DNA of 64,000 bases from Anomaloglossus baeobatrachus (lineage: Eukaryota > Chordata > Amphibia > Anura > Aromobatidae). Shown here piece by piece: positions 34,939 through 46,800 of this stretch. Made by a program: the position numbers and the translations under genes. Where the stretch lies: assembly GCF_048569485.1 (NCBI RefSeq), contig NC_134355.1, forward strand, positions 662,722,215 through 662,786,214, read 5' to 3'. A model generated the notes under the pieces. It saw only the letters and a list, made by a program, of their open reading frames with translations. It was not told the origin of the DNA and did no database searches. Every line of letters begins with the position of its first letter. Position 1 is the first letter of the stretch.

Positions 34939-36212
34939 AAAGCCAACGGATGGGATCTGGTATTCTCAGGCTGGGGAGGGCCATGGTTATTGGGCCCCCT
35001 TGAATAGAAATAGCAGCCTGCAGCCACCAGAATTGTCACATCCATTAATGCGACAATCCTGGCACTTTACGAGGCTCATCCTGATTGCACTGGTATAGTG
35101 GTAATCGGGGTAATATAAGGGGCTAATGACAGCTGCCACCCACTATGCCCTAGATTAGCAATAGAAGACTTTTATGAGACCCCCTATTACTAATACTGTA
35201 AGTGAAAAGAAATAAGCGCAAACACCAAAAAAATCTTTTATTGAAATATAATAAAAAATTGGAGAAAGAGGGTGTTTTTTTGTAACTTCAAACACCCAGA
35301 TTAGATGTAATCCACAGGAGGTTCCACAATGATCCCTGCTTTACTACATACTGACGTTGCAGCGCATGAGTACATTATCATGGCTGGGTAACAAAATAGG
35401 GCGGGGACATTTTTTAAAATGATTTATTTTAATTTATTTTTAAAAAGCTCGTATTTTGATGCAAAACCAAGATATTGTGCACAGCTGGGGGCTACATCCT
35501 TTAGCCGTATGCTTTTTCTGCACTGGTTATGACAATATGGAGGGACCCTATGCCAATTTATTTATTTACTTTTACATCACTATACACACAGTGTGTGTGA
35601 TTCCAACCAATCACAGACATATTCACACAGGGTGGGGGCGTAGTCTGACTAGAAAGTAATCACAGACACCGGGACTGATGATGGGTAGGGGAAGCAGTGA
35701 ATATGTATGAGGGTTGATGAGCTGCCCTGGAAGTAGTATTTCAGCCATGCAGGAAACTTGGTAAGTGTAACGGTCCTGATATAATTCCCCTAGCCCTTTC
35801 TACCATCATTTTACAGCACAATGTTTGGATCCCCATAGACTTATATGGGGTTCAGTATCTGGTTAGATGTTTGAGGTCAAGTCCGGTCCTGGACAGGATC
35901 TTTTTAAAAATCTGTCTGGACCCGCTGAACTCAAATCTGTGGGTTCGCCCATCTCTAGTCCCAGGGCAAAACTTGGAAGTTGTGCCCACTTATGTATTGG
36001 TCAGATGTATGAGACCTTGTAGCATTCTAAATCATATAAAGACATATGTGCTGCCCCACCCCATAATGTAATAATGTCCACCAACCTTTTCTAATGACAC
36101 CACTTCTGGATCCCTTTCCTGGTATAATGTCCCCCATCCTCGGCCCATTAAGGAAATAATATCCCCCATCCTGCGCCCATTCCAGTAATAATATCTTCCA
36201 TCCTGGGACCCT
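34939..36212. other. Unassigned repeat with a hAT-like right end
   Basis: Continues the sequence interrupted by the hAT. TTTGGTG and TCTTTTATTG motifs occur near 35245. At 35943-35958 GGGTTCGCCCATCTCTA looks like the right end of a hAT MITE whose left end I cannot place. No genes. Confidence 0.35.
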
Positions 36213-36215
36213 TAA

Positions 36216-36786
36216 AGGCCACTTTACACAATGCGATATCGGTACCGATATCGCTAGCGTGTGTACCCGCCCCCATCGTTTGTGCGACACGGGCATATCG
36301 CTGCCCGTCGCACACAAAATCGCGCACCCCGTCACACATACTTACCTGCATAGCATCGTTGCTGTGACTGGCGATCCGCCTCCTTTCTAAGGGGGTGGTT
36401 CGTTCGGCATCACAGCGACGTCACTAAGCAGCCACCCAATCAAAGCGGAGGGGCGGAGATGAGTGGGACGTAACATCCCGCCCACCTCCTTCCTTCCTCA
36501 TTGCTAGCGGGACGCAGGTAAGGTGAGGTTCCTCGCTCCTGCGGTGTCACACGTAGCGATGTGTGCTGCCGCAGGAACGACGGACAACATCGTAACTGCA
36601 GCAGCAATGATAATTGAGATTAGCTGGGCATGTCACCGATGAGCGATTTTGAACGTTTTTGCAATGATTCAAAATCGTTCATAGGTGTCACAAGCAACGA
36701 CATCGCTAATGCGGCCGGTTGTGCGTCACAAAATCCGTGACCCCAACGACATCGCATTAGCGATGTCGTAGCGTGTAAAGCGGCCT
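36216..36786. mobile_element. PIF/Harbinger-type MITE, copy 4 (reverse orientation)
   Basis: 571 bp, flanked by TAA (36213-36215) and TTA (36787-36789). Ends are AGGCCACTTTACAC and, read from the right, AGGCCGCTTTACACGC. The interior matches the other copies in reverse order. Confidence 0.75.
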
Positions 36787-36789
36787 TTA

Positions 36790-38001
36790 GGTAATAATGT
36801 ACCCCATCCGGTGCCCCTTCTAGTAATAATGTTCAACATCCTAGGCCCCTTCCTTTTTTGTATGATTGTAATCACTCTCAAATGGGTAACAGAAAAAGGG
36901 AAGACCTACTAAAGGGAAAGGTTGCACCTGCACCCAACTGGTCACTGTACAGACTAGAAAGACCTGACTCCCTAAAAGGCTGTTCAGAGGTCTCTTGGAC
37001 TTACTGAAGGACCAAAGGGGAGAAAGCAGCAAATTGCCAACAAGCGGAGAGGAAGGTGGATAGGAAAATACAAAAACCCTGAGTGAGAAAATTAAAACAC
37101 ATTGATATAAGGTAGAGAGGGAAAACTAAGGAGAGATACAAAAAAGAGGATCAAGTAGAACCTTCCAGAAACCTACAAAAGGTGAACTCACTGCAGACAA
37201 TATACTGGTATTTACCCAATAAGGTAAACCCTAAACTGAAAGACTAATCTCCTAAACCCAAGTCCATCTAGAGGAAGTGCAGTGAAAGGTGAACATATAA
37301 AACCCAACCCAGAATGTGATAGGGCAGACTTAAACAGGAAAAAGAGAAACACCTAGAGAGGAGTGAACCAAAAAGGGAGAACATAGACATTTGAGATCAT
37401 AAGCAGTTGGATAGGCAAGAAAAGGCAATAGCCCAGCAGAGAGAGGACTCTACCTGCAACAACATGTCACTGGATCGATTCCCCAAACTGAGCAATGACA
37501 ATACCCACTTCTACGAGGGTCACTGGATTGTCAGAAGTCCCTATTATCTGACGTCAGTGACTAAACTCCCTCAACAAGCAATCCACCTAAAAATCTTCCG
37601 AATCAACAAATGATTCTTCTTACCTTCCATCACTCCCCTAATGTGCATTGTCATCTTCTACAGCTGGTGCAGAGGCCAGCAGCTGACATCGACATGACTG
37701 CTATTGGCGACATATGACGTCACTTCTACTGTATGTACCTCATGTGACTGGCACACTGATGTCAGCTGCTGGCCATTGATTGGCTAATGGCATATTGAGT
37801 TGCAGGCACCCAGCAGGTATCTGCTTACAATACATTTCAGTTGAATGTGCATACCTGGATGGAAATGAGATCAGTATTGGTGTCAGCGGGCCCCTCTCCC
37901 ACACTGGTCCGGCCGCAGTCACACTGTCTGCAATTGAAATCATTATGCCTCTGCTTCATTGTTTCAGTCTAAATGAGGTAAGCTTGATGAAGATAGGGTT
38001 C
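36790..38001. other. Stretch without recognised content
   Basis: No coding frame with known motifs, no RNA gene, no clear repeat ends. Confidence 0.45.
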
Positions 38002-38003
38002 TA

Positions 38004-38736
38004 CCGTGTTTCCCCGATAGTAAGACACACCCGATAGTAAGACGTAGTGGGGGTTTTGGGGGGGTCAGATAATGTAAGACGTACCCCGAAAGTAAGACGT
38101 AGTAAACTGTATGTTGGAAAGATTAGCGATGTAACACGCGAGATCGCACTTGCGATCTACTGAGATAGCAAGTGCGATCTTGATTTTAAAGCATGACTTA
38201 TGTGCAATCTCGGCAGATCGCAAGTGCGATCTCGCGTGTTACATCGCTAATTTGGGTTAGAGTGCGGTTGTGCCCGCACGCTGCACTACTTTCCCCTTCT
38301 CTGGAGACAAAGCGGCCTCCCTCCCCCTTTACCTGACACACGAGTCCCGTGCAGAAAGTTTGGGTGCAGGGGCTGGAGCGTGGCCGGGAGCTCAGCATGG
38401 TCCCGGCACAGCGGACAGTGTGTGCTGCACTCAGCGCTCTGCACCAACAATCAGCCACATTTACTGGAATGAGAGGAATGTGCGAGCCGCGCTGAGTCCT
38501 AGAGCCAACTGCGCCTCCCTCCAACAAACATGGAAAGTGAAGTACATGTTTCCTTAACTTGCGGTACACTTACGGCGCAATCGCGGCAAGTCCCCATACG
38601 GTACATTGCATGAAGACTTGCTGCGATTGCTGTGGGATTTTTTTCCAATATAAGACATACCCCGAAAGTAAGACAGAGTGGGACTTTTGGGGGTAAAAAG
38701 AATGTAAGACACTGTCTTACTTTCGGGGAAACACGG
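38004..38736. mobile_element. Mariner-type MITE (TA target), second copy type
   Basis: Inverted ends CCGTGTTTCCCCGATAGTAAG and CCGTGTTTCCCCGAAAGTAAG (read from the right), flanked by TA. Near 38120-38255 an inner palindrome built on CGCGAGATCGCACTTGCGAT is repeated in reverse. Non-coding. Superfamily inferred from the TA target. Confidence 0.65.
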
Positions 38737-38882
38737 TATGAAAGAAATGTATGCCTAGTCTTGGTGGTGGGCTGAGGATACACACAAAGTATCAAATTAA
38801 TACTCTAAGTAACTCAAATTATATACATATAGTCTATATGACAGTAATACAGTTTACAATTCATTTCATATCTATCTATCTA

Positions 38883-40998
38883 CAAGTGCATCTCAATAAA
38901 TTAGAATATCATCAAAAAGTAAATTTATTTCAGTAATTCAATACAAAAAGGAAAACACATATATTATATAGAGTCATTGCACACAGAAGAATCTATTCCT
39001 ATATATTATATAGTCTTTACACACAGAGGGATCTATTCCTATATATTATATAGAGTCATTGCACACAGAAGAATCTATTCCTATATATTATATAGTCTTT
39101 ACACACAGAGGGATCTATTCCTATATATTATATAGAGTCATTATACACAGAAGGATCTATTCCTATATATTATATAGTCATTACACACAGAGGGATCTAT
39201 TCCTATATATTATATAGAATCATTATAAAAAGAAGGATCTATTTCACATGTTTATTATATAATATATAGTCATTACACACAGAGTATTGAAAATAAAAAT
39301 ATTTTTTTCTGTTAATGTTGATGATTATGGCTTACAGCCAATGAAAACCCAAAAGTCATTATCTCAGAAAATTAGAATAATTACCCCAAAACACCTGCAA
39401 AGGCTTCCTAAGTGTTTACAATGGCCCTTTAGTTTGGTTCCATAGGCAACACAATCGTGGGGAAGACTTCTGACTTGACAGATGTCCAGAAGGCAGTCAT
39501 TGACACACTCCACAAGGAGGGTAAGCAACAAAAGGTCATTGATAAAGAAGCTGGACGTTCACAGAGTGCTGCATCCAAGCATATTACTGGAAAATTGAGT
39601 GGAAGGAAAAAGTGTGGTAGAAAAAGGTGCACAAGCAACCGGGATAACCGCAACCTTGATAGAATTGTTAAGAGAAGGCCATTCAAAAATTTGAGGGAGA
39701 TTCACAAGGAGTGGACGCTGCTGGAGTCACTGCTTCAATAGTCACCACACACAGACTTATCCAGGACATGGGCTACAAGTGTTGCATTCCTTGTGTCACC
39801 ACTCATGACCAATAGACAACGCCAGAAGCGTCTTACCTGAGCCAAGGAGGAAAAGAACTGGACTGCTCTCAGTGTCCAAGGTGTTGTTTTCAGATGAAAG
39901 TAAATTTTGCATTTCATTGGAAATCGCGGTCCCAGAGTCTGGAGGAAGGGTGGAGAGGCCACAATCCAAGCTGCTGAGGTCTAGTGTGAAGTTTCCACAA
40001 TCGGTGATGGTTTGGGGAGCCATGTCATCTGCTGGTGTAGCTCCACTGTGTTTTATCAAGACCAAGGTCAGCACAGCCGTCTACCAGGAAATTTGACAGA
40101 AATTCATGCTTCCCTCTGCTGACAAGCTTTTTGAAGATGGAAATTTCATTTTTCAGTAGGACTTGCCACCTGTCCACACTGCCAAAAGTACCAATACCTG
40201 GTTTAATAATCACAGTATCACTATGCTTGATTGGCAACAAACTCGCCTGACCTAAACCCCATAGAGAATCTATGAGAGACACCAGAGCCAACAACGCAGA
40301 TGAGCTGAAGACTGCTATCAAAGCAACCTGGGCTTCCATAACACCTCAGCAGTGCCACAGGCTGATCGCCTGCATGCCACATTGCCGCATTGATGCAGTA
40401 ATTCAGACAAAAGGACCCGACCAAGTATTGAGGCATTTACTGTACAGACTTTTCAGTAGGCGAAAACATTTCTGAGGTTAAACTCAGTTTTTCAGTTGAT
40501 CTTATATAATATTCTAATTTTCTGAGATAATGACTTTTGGGTTTTCATTTGCTGTAAGCCATAATCATCAACATTAACAGAAATAAACACTCCAAATTGA
40601 TCACTCTGTGTAATGACTAAATAATATATAGGAATAGATCCCTCTGTGTGTAATGAATCTATATAATATATAGGAATAAATCCCTCTGTGTGTAATGACT
40701 CTATTTAATATATAGGAATAGATCCCTCTGTGTGTAATGACTCTATACAATATATAGAAATAGATCCTTCTGTGTGTAATGACTCTATATAATATATAGG
40801 AATAAATCCCTCTGTGTGTAATGACTCTATTTAGTATATAGAAATAGATCCCTCTGTGTGTAATGACTCTATAGAATATATAGGAATAGATCCCTCTGTG
40901 CCTAATGACTCTATATAATATATGCATTTCCCTTTTGTATTGAATTACTGAAATAAATTCACTTTGTGTTGATATTCTGATTTATTGAGATGCACTTG
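38883..40998 (+). mobile_element. Tc1 DD34E element with mirror minisatellites, inactive
   Basis: A 2.1-kb transposon with TA on both sides (38881-38882, 40999-41000). Inverted ends of about 70 bp start CAAGTGCATCTCAATAAAT. Just inside each end lies a minisatellite of roughly 42-bp units (ATCTATTCCTATATATTATA plus CACACAGA; 38957-39240 and, inverted, 40610-40925). The transposase remnant lies between on the + strand. Confidence 0.85.
39457..40475 (+). pseudogene. Tc1 transposase, heavily decayed
   Basis: MGKTSDLTDVQKAVIDTL through GRKRCTSNRDNRNL (39457-39740) is the paired-type N-terminal DNA-binding half. Catalytic pieces survive in different frames: LFSDESKFCI (39880-39910) and, near 40150-40270, DLPPVHTAKS to NPIENL with 34 residues between Asp and Glu. 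Several stops and shifts, so no full product is possible. Confidence 0.8.
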
Positions 40999-41544
40999 TA
41001 TCTATCCATCTCTCTATTTCCTGTATGCCTTTTCTGCAAGTTTTCTACAGCACAGACCAATAATTTGGACACACCTTCTCATTCAAAGAGTTTTCTTTAT
41101 TTTTATAACTCTGAAAATTGTAGATTCACATTGAAGGCATCAAAACTATGAATTAACACATGTGGAAGGAAATACTTAACAACAAACAGTGTGAAACAAC
41201 TGAAAATATGTCTTATATTCTAGGTTCTTCACAGTAGCCACCTTTTGCTTTGATTACTGCTTTGCACACTCTTGGCATCCTCTTGATGAGCTTCAAGAGG
41301 TAGTCACGGAAAATGGTCTTGCAACAGTCTTGAAGGAGTTCTCAGAGATGCTTAGCACTTGTTGGCCCTTTTGCCTTCACTCTGTCACCGGAATTGGTTT
41401 TCACTTCACAGGTGTGCCCTGTCAGGTTTAATAAGTGGGATTTCTTGCCTTATAAATGGGGTTGGGACCATCAGTTGTGTTGTGCAGAAGTCTGGTGGAT
41501 ACACAGCTGATAGTTCTACTGAATAGACTGTTAGAATTTGTATT

Positions 41545-42590
41545 ATGGCAAGAAAAAAGCAGCTAAGTAAAGAAAAACGAGTGCCCATCATTACTTTAAG
41601 AAATGAAGGTCAGTCAGTACGAAAAATTGGGAAAACTTTAAAAGTGTCCCCACGTGCAGTGGCAAAAACCATCAAACACTACAAAGAAACTGGCTCACAT
41701 GAGGACCGCCCCAGGAAAGGAAGACCAAGAGTCACCTCTGCTGCGGAGGTTAAGTTTATCCGAGTCACCAGCCTCAGAAATCACAGGTTAACAGCAGCTC
41801 AGATTAGAGACCAGGTCAATGCCACACGAAGTTCTATCAGCAGACACATCTCTAGAACAACTGTTAAGAGGAGACTTTGTGCAGCAGACCTTCATGGTAA
41901 AATAGCTGCTAGGAAACCATTGCTAAGGACAGGCAACAAGCAGAAGAGACATGTTTGGGCTAAAGAACACAAGGATTGGACATTAGACCAGTGGAAATCT
42001 GTGCTTTGGTTTGATGAGTCCAAATTTGAGGTCTTTGGATCCAACCACCGTGTCTCTGTGCGGCGCAGAAAAGGTGAACGGATGGACTCTACATGCCGGG
42101 TTCCCACCATGAAGCATGGAGGAGGAGGTGTGATGGTGTGGGGGTGCTTTGCTGGTGACACTGTTGGGGATTTATTCAAAATTGAAGGCATATTGAACCA
42201 GCATGGCTACCACAGCATCTTGCAGCAGCATGCTATTCCATCCGGTTTGCGTTTAGTTGGATCATCATTTATTTTCAACAGGACAATGACCCCAAATACA
42301 ACTCCAGGCTGTGTAAGGGCTATTTAACTAAGAAGGAGAGTGATGGGGTGCTACGCCAGATGACCTGGCCTCCACAGTCACCAGACCTGAACCCAATCGA
42401 GATGGTTTGGGGTGAGCTGGACCGCAGAGTGAAGGAAAAAGGGCCAACAAGTGCTAAGCATCTCTGGGAACTCCTTCAAGACTGTTGGAAAACCATTTCC
42501 GGTGACTACCTCTTGAAGCTCCTCAAGAGAATGCCAAGATTGTGCAAAGCAGTAATCAAAGCAAAAGGTGGCTACTTTGAAGAACCTTGA
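41545..42590 (+). pseudogene. DD38E Tc1 transposase with a single frameshift
   Basis: Starts at ATG 41545 (MARKKQLSKEKRVPI). An N-terminal paired-like HTH with the basic hook GRPRVTSAAE comes first, then VLWFDESKFEVFG (first Asp), HGGGGVMVWGCF (the glycine-rich box) and FIFN...DNDPK (second Asp). SPDLNPIEMVW follows (Glu), ending at GGYFEEP. One base is missing just after FIF (about 42275-42280), splitting the frame into 260 and 80 codons. No other break is seen over about 348 residues. Between the second Asp and Glu there are 38 residues: DD38E, the signature of the Intruder family reported in fishes and frogs (from memory). Confidence 0.92.
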
Positions 42591-42814
42591 ATATAAGACA
42601 TATTTTCAGTAGTTTTATACTTTTTTGTTAAGTATTTCATTCCACATGTTTTAATTCATAGTTTTGATGCCTTCAATGTGAATCAACAATTTTCAGTCAT
42701 GTAAATACTTTTTGACATCTACACCATCATGATAGTTATGATGTTGTTAACCACTCCAACCGAGGGAAGGTGTGTGTGATATGTAAAAGTGGCAGACAAA
42801 TCGCACCAGGTATA

Positions 42815-43295
42815 CACACCAAAAGAAAAAGAACCGCGATCAACCATCTTAGTCATTAAATAGATGCTTTTATTATTATTATAATTTATTCAGCATATAA
42901 AAAAGGGTGCACAGATCCCAGTGAATGATAAACGATGACAGGGCAGACAGAAAGTGACAGCTAAACAATACCTATGTATAAATATAGTGCATCATATCCA
43001 TACAATAGTAAAGGTTGCCATATATTATAGGAAATAACAATTGAATGTCATGTAACCACCAAGCTGTCAATTTCTATCGGACCGCGGCTACCGATTACCC
43101 CTCTCCACACATATTATCATCAATTACATGCGAGTGCATGGGGCAATAACAGTAACTGCTTACCATATAAACAGGCACACTATACAGAACCGGGAAATGG
43201 CGCCCACCCTAGGGAGGGGTAATCGGTAGCCGCGGTCCGATAGAAATGTATGCTTCCCAATTTTCTACCGTGCACTTGTTTATATATTAATAAAT

Positions 43296-43341
<46 letters not shown>

Positions 43342-43393
43342 CATCTATTTAATGACTAAGATGGTTGATCGCGGTTCTTTTTCTTTTGGTGTG
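42815..43393. mobile_element. Fold-back element inserted in the DD38E Tc1
   Basis: Ends are inverted copies of about 50 bp (CACACCAAAAGAAAAAGAACC at left and its complement at right). A second inverted pair lies inside (ATCGGACCGCGGCTACCGAT and its complement), with a (TAA)n tract at 43295-43332. With 113 bp to its left it lies between direct repeats AATTTTCAGTCATG (42688-42701, 43394-43407). Family unknown. Confidence 0.6.
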
Positions 43394-43638
43394 AATTTTC
43401 AGTCATGAAAACTCTTTGAATGAGAAGGTGTGTCCAAACTTTTGGTCTGCACTGTATATCATGCAGAACATTTTTCAGATAAATTCACGAAGTTACTCAA
43501 AAACTCATTTGTATATTATTGTTTATTTCACTGCAATAATGAAATAATCTTTGTGCTTCCTCTCCCCTTCCCCATTATTTTCAAACCAACCCTATCCTTT
43601 TTATCCCACATCAAATTTTTACAGAACTCCCTCTCACC

Positions 43639-43812
43639 ATGGACCTGGTAACACTTCTCCTCTCCTTTATTATCATCCTATTTTTGGTGAACACTTTCAT
43701 GAGTCAAAGACAAGGAAATGACAAGAATTCCCCCCCTGGACCAACACCTTTACCGATCATTGGAAACATCCACATACTGGACATAGGAAAACCCTATAAA
43801 ACCTTTGTACAG
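43639..43812 (+). CDS. CYP2: CYP2 right gene, coding exon 1
   Basis: 58 codons from [10 protein letters not shown] to YKTFVQ, donor CAG|GTAACA, phase 0. Upstream ATTTTTACAG (43615-43624) looks like an acceptor, so the transcript may start in an earlier untranslated exon. Confidence 0.93.
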
Positions 43813-46800
43813 GTAACACTGATTGACCTACTTGTTTCTAGGATATTTTGTAGAAAGGAAAAGGAGGAACTAAAGGGGGCTTTACACGCTACGATATCGT
43901 TAATGAATTATTGTCGGGGTCACGTTGTTTGTGACGCACATCCGGCGTCATTAACGATATCGCAGCGTGTGACACTTACCAGCGACCTTAAGCAACCTCA
44001 AAAGTGGTGAAAATCGTTCACCATGGAGAGGTCGTCCTTAAACAAAAAATAGTTAACGGTTTATTATCGATGTTGTTCGTCACTCCTGCGGCAGCACACA
44101 TCGCTGTGTGTGACACCGCAGGAGCGACGAACGTCTCCTTTCCTGCGTCCACCGGCAATGCGGAAGGAAGGAGATGGACGGGAAGTTATGTCCCGCTCAT
44201 CTCCGCCCCTCCGCTTTGATTGGCCGGCCGCTTAGTAACGTTGCTGTGACGTCGCTGTTATGCCGAATGCACCTCCCCGTTGAATGAGGGATTGTTCGGC
44301 ACACACAGCGACGACGCCGACCAGGTATGTGCGTGTGACGCTGCCGTAGTGATAATGTTCGCTACGCAGCGATCACACGATATTGCATGCACAACGGGGG
44401 CGGGTGTAATCACGCTCAATATCGCTAGCAATTGCTAGGAATATCGTAGCGTGTAAAGCCTCCTTAATGTCCTGTGGAGAGATCTATTCCCAGCGTGATT
44501 AGGAAATAAACACAAAAAGAGGTGACTTAGTAGAATTATGGTCCATTTAATGAGATCACCTTGTCGCTGGTGGATGGATTATGTAATTTGGATCGAAACT
44601 GTAAACTATTTTTATATGTCTAGTATTAATAAATTTCATGTATTCATTAAAGGAAACCTGTCAGCTGATTCATGCTGCCCATACTCCGGGCAGCATGAAT
44701 CTAAGCCTTGTTGCATGATATCAGCCAGCTATAGTTTTCCCTGAAATATTTCATTGTTTCAGAGAATATATAATTTGAAGATCAAGCTTGGGACCATAGC
44801 TGGGGGTAAGACTTGGCCGGCTCTTCACATGGCTGTTGGTGGTTATTGACAGGTCTCTTGCTATGAGAGAGATCTTTCAGTCATCAGGAGTAACGCCAGA
44901 CTAGTCTCATCTCCAGGTCAGATATTCTAACTATATTTTTTCTGAAGTGCAAGAGCCTTTCAGAGCAAAATGTACCTGTTGTTTCTGATCCACGGTGCTC
45001 TACTCTCCAGCAAAGCCGATGCTGTTTTGTATTGTGCTCTGGTGGAGGGTTTGCTTCACATCCTCTGGTCATGCGCTGGTGTTAGGAGGGACCTGTTCTT
45101 GGGTGACTCTTTCTGGGTGAGTGCTCTGCTTCATTAGTGAGCAACCTCGCCCGGATCACCTCCAGTCTTAGTTCCGGCTCTGCAGTGAGTGCTCTGGTTA
45201 CTGTATGTGCTTTTTTTCTGACCTTTCTTCCTACCCTGGACCTTTCTTACCCTTCTCCGCCTGTGCCCCTGACTCTGACTTTATCCCCCTTGCTTCTGAC
45301 CTCAGCTACGCTCTCTCCCAGTGTACCTTACATGACTCCCTGGCTTCTGACCTCTGGCTCATACTATGACCTTGGCTTCGCTCTCTCCCTGTGTACTTTA
45401 CGTAACTTCCTGGCTTCTGACCTCCCACTTGTACTCTGACCTCGGCTTCACTCTCTCCCTGTGTACCTTATGTGACCTTATGGCTCCTGACCTCTGGCTT
45501 GTTTAACTTCCCCGTCACTAGTTACATCTAGTGACAACTAGTGGTTTTACGTCACAGTACCTGCCTGCAATCATGCAGCAATGCTCTTATTCATGCTGCC
45601 TGCTATTTGGGAAGCATGAATTGAGTGACAGGTTTCCTTAAATTGCAGTTGCCAGTGCTTGTATTTATGTATGGCCTTGTGTTATGATTTATGCATAACC
45701 TATTATATAGGGTACAAATTGTCTCTATCCTATGATGAATTCAGCATTGTGGTCTTCCTTTATAAGTACAAAACCACAAAGTACAAGTGATTGTAGCATA
45801 ATAGAGTGTTTGGGTGAGAATAAGTTGGGCTTTATATCTGATCTACTCTAAAATGTCCACTGTAGTTGTAAGGATATTGTAGGTTCAACTTTATAGAAAT
45901 TGGAGGAGTATTCAATTACTAGGGTAAAATCATAACCAGCCACTTTTAATAGATGTTTATGTAGGGGAGAGGGTGGGAGGGAGGTTAAGATAATTTTAGG
46001 ACATTTTGTGACTTTTACGATCCTTCTTATATTTTTAGTTGGCAAAAAAGTACGGCACAGTCTTCACTTTCCGGATAGGAATGTCAAAATCCATTGTCCT
46101 CTGTGGTTATGAGACCATTAAAGATGCTCTGATCAACCATGCAGAATTATTTGCAGAAAGGCCAGATATACCATTGTTTTCACAAGCATCTAAAGGCCAC
46201 GGTGAGTCTTTGTATTGGTTGTAATGTTTCTCTTTTTTTATAAATGGGGATCCTCTGTTATAAGGCAAGTCTCAGGTTTAGAGCCGTCATCAATTAGCAG
46301 GTAAGAAAAGCTGTAATAAAGAGAGTCTCTTGTTATAGAGGACCAGTCATGTTCTTGCATTACATGGATAGGGCATCTGCAGACCGGATAAGATTGATAA
46401 CTGATCTTTAACTTTATGAGAAATGAAATTTCTGGTCACAATGGAAGAAGAAGAGCATCCGCAAGAAGAGAACCAGAAGATTATTGAGCACAACTGGAAG
46501 GTGTCCTCTACTGTTTCACAAGAATCCGGTGGTTGACTAAATTAATTGTCAAGAGTCAGTTTTCCCTGACGACTGAATATGATGAATTCAGTCTCAACAC
46601 GGAGAGAGAAACATGGAGCAAAGCCACCGAAATTGAGGAGACAATCATCATGACTCTGCAACCTCATATGAAAATCTACATCTGGTCATCGGTGGTTTGA
46701 CTAAATTAATTGTCAAGAGTCAGTTTTCTCTGATGGCAGAATATGATGAATTCAGTCTCAAGATGGAGAGAGAAACATGGCGTGAAGCCACCGAAATTGC

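Larger units (their letters stand above)
41048..43454 (+). mobile_element. Tc1 DD38E (Intruder-like) element with internal insertion
   Basis: TA flanks at 41046-41047 and 43455-43456. Inverted ends are CAGCACAGACCAATAATTTGG at left and CAGTGCAGACCAAAAGTTTGG read from the right. Inner blocks (ACACACCTTCTCATTCAAAG, CACATTGAAGGCATCAAAAC) are also mirrored. A 692-bp insertion (42702-43393) sits in the right inverted repeat between 14-bp direct repeats. Without it the element is about 1.7 kb, the usual Tc1 size. Confidence 0.88.

Noticed and set aside
40601-40927. Minus-strand frame with repeated YRVITHRGIYSYIL peptide
   Set aside because: Product of the 42-bp minisatellite in the Tc1 right arm.
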